Shown here piece by piece: positions 49,792 to 56,882 of a stretch of DNA of 56,882 nucleotides. The position numbers and the translations under genes are program-made. The stretch's first letter is position 1; each line of letters opens with the position of its first letter. Location: positions 1 through 56,882 of the forward strand of contig NZ_JARZAJ010000041.1 of assembly GCF_029892105.1 (NCBI RefSeq), written 5' to 3'. This DNA comes from Kitasatospora sp. GP82. GTDB taxonomy: Bacteria; Actinomycetota; Actinomycetes; Streptomycetales; Streptomycetaceae. A model generated the notes under the pieces. It did no database searches, was not told where the DNA came from, and saw nothing but the letters and a program-made list of their open reading frames with translations.

Positions 49792-51117
49792 TTACTTGGC
49801 GGGGTAACGGCAGGCGGCCCGTGCGGCCACGCTCCGCTCGCCGTCGCCCAGCGACACCGGCCGTGCCTGCGCGGGGGCGGCAGATGGCAGGGCCAGCGCG
49901 TCCACCACGTCGGTGGGACCGTCACCGCCCAGGCAGGCGACCGCGGCCAGCCGGATCGGGCCCTGATCGGCCGTCGGCTTCGCGAGCCGCCAGGGCACGG
50001 TGAACCCGTCGGGGCCGACGTCGGTCAGGCCGAGCTGGTGCCAGCGCGGCGCCGGCACCGCCTGACCACTGTCGGAGAAGTACGCGGCGAACCCCACGAT
50101 GCCGAGGTAGGAACCGGTGGCGTGCAGATCCATGGCATCGGGATCGGTCGGCTGGTGAGAGACCGTCAGGGAGATCGAGGCAGGAGCCGGGAGCCCGCCG
50201 GGGCAGATGTCCGGCTTTGCCTCCGTGGGCGGATTGCCGTGCACCGAGGCCGACGAGACCATCCCGCCACCGCTCAGTTCGAACCACCGGACGTCGGGTG
50301 CCCCGCCCGTCTGGTCCAGGACGACGTCACCGATGCAGAAGCCGACGAAGTGGACCTTGCATCCGGGCGGGATCTCGCCGATCACCGCCGCGCTGCGGGT
50401 GGCGCCGCTGCGGACCCGCGTGTCCCCGCTGTAGGTCGTGCCCTGGAAGGTCGTCCCGCCGGCCGGGCTGGCCGGACAGCCCGACTCGGCGGCCGCGCCC
50501 GTGTTGTCCGCCGCGCGCTGCCAGACCACGAGCAGGCTGGTCAGCCCCAGCACCAAGGCGAAGCCCAGGGCGGGCAGCCACACCCGTGGCCGCCACCAGC
50601 GCCGGCGCGGTGCGCTCGACTCCTCGCCGTCGACCGGCTCGGGGCCGAAGCCGTGCTTGGGTAGTGCGTCCACCGCCGGGCCGCACTCCTCGGTGCTCGC
50701 CTCGGTCGGCTCGATCGCCGTCAAGACGATCTGGGGGGCCTGGACCTGCGACGGCTGAACCCGCGCATCGGGCTTAACCCGCGCGTCGGCTCCAGCCGTA
50801 CCGGCGAGTCGGCGGTCGAGCGCGCACCAGCGCTTCTCCCAGAGCTTGACGTCGCCACGGCAGGCGCCGACGTACGCCAGCGTCACCTCGAGCGTGGGTT
50901 TGCGCATGCCACCGGCCGCATCGCTGAGTGTCGTGGCACTGAAACCCGCCGTCGCCGCGAGTGCCCGGTATGTCGGGTTGCCGGCCGCCTGCCGCAGCGA
51001 CCTCAGCTCGTACGCGAACGCCTGCAGCGGGCCGCCGTCGGGGTCAAGAGGTCGTGGCCTACGGGGCAAGGGCCACCTCGCCGCGGCCGACCGTGTGCGA
51101 TTCGAACATCCCGGCAT
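49792..51117 (-). CDS. Transmembrane HTH regulator with extracellular SH3-like domain
   Basis: 441 residues from the ATG at 51117. Cytoplasmic Xre-type HTH: FAYELRSLRQAAGNPTYRAL, AATAGFSATTLSDAAGGMRK, LEVTLAYVGACRGDVKLWEK. One transmembrane helix WLPALGFALVLGLTSLLVVW after RRRWWRPRV. Outside, a bacterial SH3-like module FQGTTYSGDTRVRSGATRSA, AVIGEIPPGCKVHFVGFCIG, then a beta-rich domain with HATGSYLGIVGFAAYFSDSG. This is a one-protein link from wall or ligand sensing to transcription. It is divergent from the lectin genes, with an inverted repeat between (51258-51281). Confidence 0.85.
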   Translation of the reverse strand: MPGCSNRTRSAAARWPLPRRPRPLDPDGGPLQAFAYELRSLRQAAGNPTYRALAATAGFSATTLSDAAGGMRKPTLEVTLAYVGACRGDVKLWEKRWCALDRRLAGTAGADARVKPDARVQPSQVQAPQIVLTAIEPTEASTEECGPAVDALPKHGFGPEPVDGEESSAPRRRWWRPRVWLPALGFALVLGLTSLLVVWQRAADNTGAAAESGCPASPAGGTTFQGTTYSGDTRVRSGATRSAAVIGEIPPGCKVHFVGFCIGDVVLDQTGGAPDVRWFELSGGGMVSSASVHGNPPTEAKPDICPGGLPAPASISLTVSHQPTDPDAMDLHATGSYLGIVGFAAYFSDSGQAVPAPRWHQLGLTDVGPDGFTVPWRLAKPTADQGPIRLAAVACLGGDGPTDVVDALALPSAAPAQARPVSLGDGERSVAARAACRYPAK

Positions 51118-51639
51118 CCCCCTGTGCTCTGCTGGCGCCCCGGTCGTGCCGAGTGCCGCAGCCGCCGCCACAACCCCCTGGCGGCGACGATGTGCATGGC
51201 GCGTGATGATGGGCAGTCAGATTGTTACATGAATTGCCTGGTACTGCGTCATGCTCCGTCGCGTTCCGATCAGAACGCGACAGCGCGACTGACCGTCCTC
51301 CGAGTGGAGGCGGGCAGTCGTGCTGGGGTACGTCTGGAGTTGTTACCGGCGGGCGCCGCCTATACGGCGACGAGACCAGGCGGCTCAGGTCCCGAAGAAC
51401 TGGCCGGACGCGTTGTTGTTCTTCATCGACGGGATCAGGCTGCTGAGGGGTCGTATCAGTGCCGTCTCTTATGCTCGCCCCGGTCCGCTTCGGTCTGGCG
51501 GATCCGGTCCCAGATCGCCTCCGTCGTGCGTGATCAACACGTGAGTCGACTATGAGTGGCTGCCGACAAGATCAGTGCACTGCCGGTTCGAGGCGCTGCG
51601 CTCGGCCGAGTCCCGCATCACATCCACTGAGGAGAGCTC
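51118..51639. promoter_or_regulatory. Divergent intergenic region with inverted repeat
   Basis: GTCGCGTTC-(6)-GAACGCGAC at 51258-51281 is a perfect 9-bp inverted repeat, 141 bases upstream of the HTH gene and 360 bases before lectin 1. No coding feature otherwise. Confidence 0.6.
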
Positions 51640-52146
51640 ATGACGGAACGTCAGGTCCCGGGTCCGCGTCTGAGGAAGGCCGGGGTCCGGGCCGCCCTGG
51701 TGGGCGCGGCGGCTCTCATCGCGGTCGGCCTGTCCGGTGCGGAGGCGATGGCGCAGGACAGCACGGCCGCCACCTTCACCCTCGCTCAGCCCGACTGGTA
51801 CGCCAACACCAGCGTGTCCTCCTCCTCCGTCACATTGGAGCTGCTGAGCGATGGAAACCTGGTGCTGCACACCATCAGCGACACCGACGGGGGCATTCGA
51901 CTCTGGGCCAGCGGCACCGGCGGCCGGGGCGTGACCCATGTGGACTGGTCGCAGTCCGGTTACGCCAAACTGCTGAACGCCTCCAACAACGTCGTGTGCA
52001 CCCTCGGCAAGCTCAACCCCGCCCCGGGGGGCTCGGTCCGGGTCCAGGACGACGGCAACATGGTCTTCTACGACACCAACGGCAACGCCACTTGGTCCAC
52101 CGGCACCTCCAACGGGCCGGGCAACCTGAACTACTGCTACACCTGA
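51640..52146 (+). CDS. Secreted bulb-type (GNA-like) lectin 1
   Basis: GAGGAGAG precedes the ATG; 168 residues. Signal peptide ...AALVGAAALIAVGLSGAEAM, A. One B_lectin domain: SSSVTLELLSDGNLVLHTIS, GIRLWASGTGGRGVTHVDWS, QSGYAKLLNASNNVVCTLGK, GSVRVQDDGNMVFYDTNGNA, TWSTG. The mannose-site pattern Q-x-D-x-N-x-V-x-Y is intact once (QDDGNMVFY); the first site has Leu for Gln and His for Tyr. First of three tandem paralogues. Confidence 0.9.
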   Translation: MTERQVPGPRLRKAGVRAALVGAAALIAVGLSGAEAMAQDSTAATFTLAQPDWYANTSVSSSSVTLELLSDGNLVLHTISDTDGGIRLWASGTGGRGVTHVDWSQSGYAKLLNASNNVVCTLGKLNPAPGGSVRVQDDGNMVFYDTNGNATWSTGTSNGPGNLNYCYT

Positions 52147-52163
52147 TCGTCGAAGGGACACCC

Positions 52164-52664
52164 GTGATATTCAGCAGATCCGCCGGTTCCAAGGCGCGCA
52201 GGCGCCTGGGGCACGTCGTGCTGGTGTGTGCCGCGGCCGCCGGTGCCATCGGTTCCACCGCCACCACAGCGACCGCCGACACGCCCATCGCGACCTTCAC
52301 ACTCAACCAGCCCGACTGGTGGCTCGGCCAGACGGCGGCGTCTGGCAGCGTGAGGCAACTGTCATTTCTCAACGACGGCAACCTGGTTCTCTATGGCTTC
52401 GACGGCGAGACCGATTACCCGTTGTGGGCCTCGGGCACCAGCGGGAAGGGTGTGACGCATCTGGACTGGTCGCAGTCCGGATACGTCAAACTGCTGGACT
52501 CCTCCGGCAACATCGTCTGCACCATGGGAGCCCTGAACCCGGCACCGGGTGGCCACGCGGAGCTCCAGGACACCGGCGACCTCGTGTTCTACGACGTCAA
52601 CGGCAACGTCACCTGGTCCACCGACAGCCACAGTCACCGCAACCTGAACTACTGCTACACCTGA
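52164..52664 (+). CDS. Secreted bulb-type lectin 2
   Basis: The GTG at 52164 follows the first lectin stop by 17 bases with GAAGGGA before it; 166 residues. Signal peptide RLGHVVLVCAAAAGAIGSTA, TTATA. Domain: FTLNQPDWWLGQTAASGSVR, QLSFLNDGNLVLYGFDGETD, YPLWASGTSGKGVTHLDWSQ, SGYVKLLDSSGNIVCTMGAL, GHAELQDTGDLVFYDVNGNV. Neither sugar site is canonical: LNDGNLVLY lacks Gln and QDTGDLVFY lacks Asp and Asn, so its binding may be altered or lost. Confidence 0.88.
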   Translation: MIFSRSAGSKARRRLGHVVLVCAAAAGAIGSTATTATADTPIATFTLNQPDWWLGQTAASGSVRQLSFLNDGNLVLYGFDGETDYPLWASGTSGKGVTHLDWSQSGYVKLLDSSGNIVCTMGALNPAPGGHAELQDTGDLVFYDVNGNVTWSTDSHSHRNLNYCYT

Positions 52665-52930
52665 TCCGCGCCCCCGCCGCCGCACCCAGCGGGCGGCGCC
52701 GCAGGGCCCTTCGGCTCGACCCGTATACGTCGAGCTTCCACCCTTACCTGGCGTGCCGCTTCCGCCAGGTCCACTCCGGGCGACCGTTCGCCTCGAACCG
52801 TGCGCGCCGGACCGCACACGTCGACTCCCCCGAGGACACCTGCCGTCCGACGGGGCGGTCTCCGACGGTGGTGCGCCCCTCGCGCCTGCGTCCCTCACGA
52901 TCAACCGATGCTCCGAGAAGAGGAACACTC

Positions 52931-53437
52931 ATGACTGCGAACCGAACCACCGGATCACTGCTTCGCAAGACGGTCATCCGCGCTGCCACGGTCTGCACGG
53001 CTGCCGTGGCCGTGGTCGGCCTGGCCGGGACCAACGCGATGGCCGCCGGCGACTATGACTCGACGGCCGCGTACTTCACCGCCGGCCAGGGCGACTGGTA
53101 CGCGGGCTACAACACCAACTCGTCCAGCGTGAATCTGGTCTTCCAGAGCGATGGCAACCTGGTGCTGTACACCAACGACGGCAGCAGGGCGCTGTGGGCC
53201 AGCGGCAGCTACGGCCAGGGCGTGAACCACGTGGACTGGTCGCAGAGCGGTTACATCAAGCTGCAGCACGACAACGACACCATCTGCACCATCGGCAAGT
53301 CGAACCCCGCCCCGGGTGGCCACGCGGTCGTCCAGGCCGACGGCAACCTCGTCTTCTACCGGGCCGACGGCTCTGCCGCCTGGTCCAGCGGCACCAACGG
53401 CCTCTCCCAGGGCACCGCGAACTACTGCGCGTCCTGA
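52931..53437 (+). CDS. Secreted bulb-type lectin 3
   Basis: GAGGAA precedes the ATG; 168 residues. Signal peptide VIRAATVCTAAVAVVGLAGT, NAMA. Domain: YFTAGQGDWYAGYNTNSSSV, NLVFQSDGNLVLYTNDGSRA, LWASGSYGQGVNHVDWSQSG, YIKLQHDNDTICTIGKSNPA, PGGHAVVQADGNLVFYRADG. Two intact sugar sites (QSDGNLVLY and QADGNLVFY), the best conserved of the three. It has its own leader 270 bases after lectin 2 and is followed by a strong terminator. Confidence 0.9.
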   Translation: MTANRTTGSLLRKTVIRAATVCTAAVAVVGLAGTNAMAAGDYDSTAAYFTAGQGDWYAGYNTNSSSVNLVFQSDGNLVLYTNDGSRALWASGSYGQGVNHVDWSQSGYIKLQHDNDTICTIGKSNPAPGGHAVVQADGNLVFYRADGSAAWSSGTNGLSQGTANYCAS

Positions 53438-53460
53438 CGGGCCCCTCCTGGGCCCGGGAA

Positions 53461-53494
53461 GGCGGGACCGCCGCAGCGATGCGGCGGTCCCGCC
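53461..53494. terminator. Bidirectional terminator after lectin 3
   Basis: A perfect 15-bp stem, GGCGGGACCGCCGCA with its inverse, around GCGA, 23 bases after the lectin 3 stop. It also lies beyond the end of the convergent SARP gene. Confidence 0.85.
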
Positions 53495-53589
53495 CGATGG
53501 TTCAATGTCCGGCAAAGGCCCCACGCGCTGCTCGGGTCTTTGCCGGCTCAACCCTGCTGACAGGCACGACAGTACGGGCACAGCACTGC

Positions 53590-56409
53590 TCAGGGCTCGC
53601 CCGAGGACGGGAGCGACTGCAATCCCTTGAGACTGTCGGCGATCACGCGTGCGGCGCCGACCTGACGGGCGAGTGCGAGAGCACGAGTCCAACTGCACCT
53701 GGCCGCTTCCAGGTCACCGAAGTCGGCGTGGGCTCGGGCGATCGTTTCGAGGGTGTCCGCCATGCCCGAGTGGTCTTCGAGGTCCTCGGTGATGGTGAGC
53801 GCCTCGCCGAGCGCCGCGAGGGCCTCCTGTTGCCGCCCGAGGTACCGAAGGGCATCGCCGAGGTTGATCAGCGTGGCGGCGACCGGCCCGGGGAGGCGGT
53901 CGCGCCGGAACTCTTCCAGCACCCGCCGGTAGACGGGCTCTGCGGCGCCGGCGTCCCCGGCCTTCAGGTACAGGCCCGCCAGGCCGTGGAGCGCCATCAT
54001 GTTGTCGGCGCCGGTGGCTTCCCGGTACAGCTCGATCGAGCGCTCGGCGGCGTCGAAGGCTTCGTCGAGGCGCCCGAGTTCGTCGAAGAGCAGCGACTTG
54101 TTGCCCAGGACCGCCGCAAGGCCACGCAGGTCTCCGCTGGCGGAGTGCAGTTCCTGCGCGGCGTTCAAGTGGGTCAGGCAGTCCTCGTACCGGCCGGCCC
54201 GGCCCTGACTGGCGGCCAGCAGGTTGTGCAGGTCGGCCTCGGCCTTGCGGTTCTCGTGGGCGCGGGCGATGGCGAGCGTGTCGGTGATGACGGCCTCCCA
54301 GTGCCCGTCCCACCAGTAGCTGTTCCCGTAGCCCTGCAGCATGGTGGCGATCGAGTAGGCGAGGTGGGGCAGGCCGTAGTCGTCAGCCCGCTGGACGGCG
54401 CACCTGATGGCGGGCATCTCCCGGCGCAGCCAGGCCAGCGCATGCTCAGCCGACGTGAGGTCGGGCAGTGGAGAGGGGATGGGCGGCAGGTCGACCTCTG
54501 CCTCGCTCCCGTACGGCCAGCAGAGTGAGCCGGCGCGGTGGACGGCGACGGTGTACCAGGTGAGCAGGCGGCCGACGGCGGCAGCCCGGGTCTGCGTGGT
54601 CTCCTGGGAGCGGGCGAGTTCGGCCGCGTACTCGGCTACCAAGTCGTGGAGCCGGTAGGTGTTCGCCGCCGGTGACTGGAGGATCTGGGCGTCAACCAGA
54701 ACATCGAGCAGGTCGAGCGTGACGTCGACCTGCTCGCCGAGCAGGGCTGCGGCGGCTTCGAGAGACAGCGGGGGGCCCGACCACAGCCCCAGGCGGTGGA
54801 AGGCGCGGGCAGCAGCTGACTCCACCTGGTGGCCACTGTCCAGCAGGGCCTGGTAGCTCATCGCGAACACGGTGCGCACCGAGGTGTCGTCGGCGGAAAG
54901 GAGCTCAAGCCGGCGAGGAGGATCGGCCAACCGGTCGGCGATGACGTGCAGTGGCCAGTTGGGGCGGTTGGCGATGCGGGCTGCGGCGAGGCGCAGCGCC
55001 AGGGGCAGGCCGCCGCAGGCGGCGAGGATGCGCTGGGTGGCGTCCGGTTCGGCGGTGACCCGGTCCGGGCCGCAGACCGAGGCCAGCAGCTCCTCCCCTT
55101 CCGGCCCGAGCGGTTCCAGGGAGACGTGCGTGCCGTCGAGGCGGCCGACCAGGGCGCGACGACTGGTCACGATCACGGCGGAGCGGTCGGCTCCGGGTAT
55201 CAGCGGGGCGACCTGGGTGCTGTCGACGGCGTTGTCGAGGAGCAGAAGGACGCGGCGCTCGGCGAGGGTGGCCCGGAACAGGGCGGCCCGATCGTCGGCG
55301 TGCTCAGGCAAGTCCGGGCCGGGGATACCGAGATCGACGAGGAACCGTGCCAGTAGTTCCTGTGGCTCGCGAGCCGGCGAGGCGGCGAAGCCGTTGAGGT
55401 CGGCGTACAGCTGCCCGTCCGGGTAGTCGGCCCGCAGGGCGTCGGCCGCGCGTATCGCCAGGGCAGTCTTCCCAACGCCACCCATACCGGAGATGACCAC
55501 GGTCGCAACGGTGTCGCCGCCACCCCGGTGACCGAGACCACTCGGTGTCGCCAGCGCGGCGGTCACCAGCGCCAATTCGCGCCGACGGCCGACGAATCCG
55601 CTGACGGGTCGCGGCAGCTGGGACGGAACGTCGGACGGCCGACTCGCCCGCCCCGGGTCGGCGGCGGACTGGTCCGGGACAAGGAGCGTCTGGTAGGCCT
55701 CCTGCACCGGGCGGCCGGGATCGACCCCTAGTTCCTCGGCGAGTGCCTCCCTCAGCGCCCGGTGGACCTCGAGGGCGTCAGCGGTGCGGCCGCTACGGTG
55801 CAGAGCCAGCATCAGTTGGCGGTGGAACGCCTCGCGCAGAGGGTGATCGGCCGCGAGCAGTGCCAGCTCAGCCCCCATCTCCTGGTGCCGGCCCAGATGC
55901 AGCCCGGCCTCGAAGCGGCACTCCAGAGCCTGCAGCCGCAGCTCCATAAGACGAGCAGCCTCCGAATAGTCGGTCAGCGCAGGCACGTCAGCGAACGGCC
56001 GGCCCCGCCACAGCGCCAGCCCAGCATCCGACTCGGACTCGACCGCCGGCCAATCCTGTCGCCGCTGAGCGGCCTGGGCTCGTTGGACATGGACGGCGAA
56101 GAGCTGACTGTCCAATTCCGCGTCGCGAACCTCCAGCAGGTAGCCAGGCGCAATCGCCCGGAGCCGCTGAGCAAGCTGGGGCCCCAGACACCTGCGCAGC
56201 CCAGCAGCGTGGTTGTGCAACGAGGACACAGCGGTCGACGGCGGTTCCTCTCCCCACAGAACCTCTTGCAGCCGGTCGAGGGACACGACCTGGTTGGGCT
56301 GCAGTAGCAGGGCCCCCAACAGCAGCCGCGCCTTTGGGCCCGAGACCCTGCGCTGCTCCGGGCCGTACCACACCGATAGAGGCCCGAGCAGGCCGAAACG
56401 AGTCTCCAA
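53590..56409 (-). CDS. SARP/AfsR-family regulator with NB-ARC and TPR, copy 2
   Basis: I use TTG at 56409, preceded by GGGGGGA, because DNA-binding homology starts immediately: METRFGLLGPLSVWYGPEQR, ARLLLGALLLQPNQVVSLDR, LHNHAAGLRRCLGPQLAQRL. BTAD: QLFAVHVQRAQAAQRRQDWP and FHRQLMLALHRSGRTADALE. NB-ARC: Walker A ISGMGGVGKTALAIR, Walker B VLLLLDNAVDS. C-terminal TPR repeats: HLNAAQELHSASGDLRGLAA, VLGNKSLLFDELGRLDEAFD, AATLINLGDALRYLGRQQEA. 939 residues, the full AfsR-like architecture. Faces the lectins; probable pathway-specific regulator. Confidence 0.9.
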   Translation of the reverse strand: METRFGLLGPLSVWYGPEQRRVSGPKARLLLGALLLQPNQVVSLDRLQEVLWGEEPPSTAVSSLHNHAAGLRRCLGPQLAQRLRAIAPGYLLEVRDAELDSQLFAVHVQRAQAAQRRQDWPAVESESDAGLALWRGRPFADVPALTDYSEAARLMELRLQALECRFEAGLHLGRHQEMGAELALLAADHPLREAFHRQLMLALHRSGRTADALEVHRALREALAEELGVDPGRPVQEAYQTLLVPDQSAADPGRASRPSDVPSQLPRPVSGFVGRRRELALVTAALATPSGLGHRGGGDTVATVVISGMGGVGKTALAIRAADALRADYPDGQLYADLNGFAASPAREPQELLARFLVDLGIPGPDLPEHADDRAALFRATLAERRVLLLLDNAVDSTQVAPLIPGADRSAVIVTSRRALVGRLDGTHVSLEPLGPEGEELLASVCGPDRVTAEPDATQRILAACGGLPLALRLAAARIANRPNWPLHVIADRLADPPRRLELLSADDTSVRTVFAMSYQALLDSGHQVESAAARAFHRLGLWSGPPLSLEAAAALLGEQVDVTLDLLDVLVDAQILQSPAANTYRLHDLVAEYAAELARSQETTQTRAAAVGRLLTWYTVAVHRAGSLCWPYGSEAEVDLPPIPSPLPDLTSAEHALAWLRREMPAIRCAVQRADDYGLPHLAYSIATMLQGYGNSYWWDGHWEAVITDTLAIARAHENRKAEADLHNLLAASQGRAGRYEDCLTHLNAAQELHSASGDLRGLAAVLGNKSLLFDELGRLDEAFDAAERSIELYREATGADNMMALHGLAGLYLKAGDAGAAEPVYRRVLEEFRRDRLPGPVAATLINLGDALRYLGRQQEALAALGEALTITEDLEDHSGMADTLETIARAHADFGDLEAARCSWTRALALARQVGAARVIADSLKGLQSLPSSGEP

Positions 56410-56744
56410 ACCATCCCCCCTGGAGCGCAGGCAACTCAGACTCCGTGTCAGTCCGAGTACAGACCACCACGCAAGCATAGGCAACCGTGCTACAGACCCG
56501 GGGATCGGCCCAGTGGCCGTTGGACTGCCCCAACCAAGACGCGGGCCGGCTGGCGTGACCTGGCCAGTGTCGGTGTTCGCCGATCTGATCCGGAAGTCAG
56601 TAGCCGTTGTCGTACCGATCAGAGCGCCTGCCGATCGAACGGAAGTCTCGATCGGGTGATCGCGGGCCAGTGGACGCATAGAAGCAGGGCCTCCTGCACA
56701 GTTCGGGGATTGTCGAAGTCCTACCGAGTAACAGAGAGGCCCTG

Positions 56745-56882
56745 TTGTCCCAGTCTGTCGCGCTCGCGCCTGTTGCGTCCAACTCCTGCGTGTCGTCGTG
56801 TGATTGCCTCGCTCACACGTACGGGAATGCGGCCGATCATGGTGAGCGTGTGCGACGGTATCCGTCGGACATGACCGACGCC
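56745..56882 (+). CDS. IS5-type transposase, 5' part; continues past window end
   Basis: In one frame the end of the window reads SQSVALAPVASNSCVSSCDC, LAHTYGNAADHGERVRRYPS, DMTDA. RRYPSDMTDAEW... is the standard start of IS5-type streptomycete transposases. GAGAGG lies 5 bases before the TTG at 56745. Only 46 codons are inside the window. Confidence 0.65.
   Translation, partial: MSQSVALAPVASNSCVSSCDCLAHTYGNAADHGERVRRYPSDMTDA

Noticed and set aside
53194..54528. 444-codon plus-strand frame
   Set aside because: Overlaps lectin 3 and runs antisense to the SARP TPR region; shadow.

Overview
The window is high-GC actinobacterial DNA, most likely from a streptomycete (Streptomyces, Kitasatospora or a close relative). 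The gene families point there: SARP/AfsR regulators, replication-relaxation proteins, streptomycete small stress proteins (CsbD, DUF6328, hydrophobic peptides), many GTG starts and IS701/IS5-type insertion sequences. It looks like accessory DNA such as a chromosome arm, linear plasmid or integrated element. Many genes are broken, and truncated pieces of unrelated genes sit directly against each other.

Layout. 1-0.9 kb: 3' part of a transposase. 1.1-9.65 kb: a general-stress block with two paralogous unknown proteins, CsbD, an RsbW-like ATPase, DUF6328, a winged-helix regulator, a STAS protein, a DJ-1/PfpI protein and a SigB/SigF-type sigma factor, mixed with broken GH15, isoamylase-N, SDR, LapA and DoxX genes. 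9.7-18.2 kb: a gene graveyard. Intact genes are carbonic anhydrase, an SRPBCC protein, a Rho-N-like protein, an MrpE-like protein and a methyltransferase. Fragments include a PoxB-like enzyme, an FAD oxidase, GH15, hemerythrin, a luciferase-like F420 enzyme, a second SDR, MrpF, MurB and MerR. 18.9-25 kb: CBS protein, DEAD-box helicase, cold-shock protein, a Tudor-like small protein, a GvpU-like protein and an intact MerR. 25.5-33.4 kb: a proteostasis block with two DUF2267 proteins, STAS, Hsp20, CsbD, HtpG and a second Hsp20. The two hsp20 genes are each divergent from a related regulator and share the same inverted-repeat operator. 33.8-41.3 kb: a transposase fragment, a TetR-controlled SnoaL/quinone-reductase operon with two palindromic operators, replication-relaxation genes, and an IS701 copy interrupted by a 990-bp cassette with terminal inverted repeats and a 5-bp target duplication. 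42.4-45 kb: three secreted proteins, two of them cell-wall-enzyme-like. About 46.05 kb: a 3' fragment of tRNA-Pro(GGG) with its terminator, which looks like the attachment site of an integrated element lying to the right. 46.4-56.4 kb: two SARP regulators flanking a CHAP-SapA-like secreted protein, a membrane-spanning HTH/SH3 regulator and three tandem secreted bulb-type lectins. The right edge enters an IS5-type transposase.

How it fits together (inference). The left and centre hold partner-switching and heat-stress functions. The right end looks like a cell-surface or secreted-protein island under SARP and transmembrane HTH control. Domain calls come from reading translations by eye; no database search was run.
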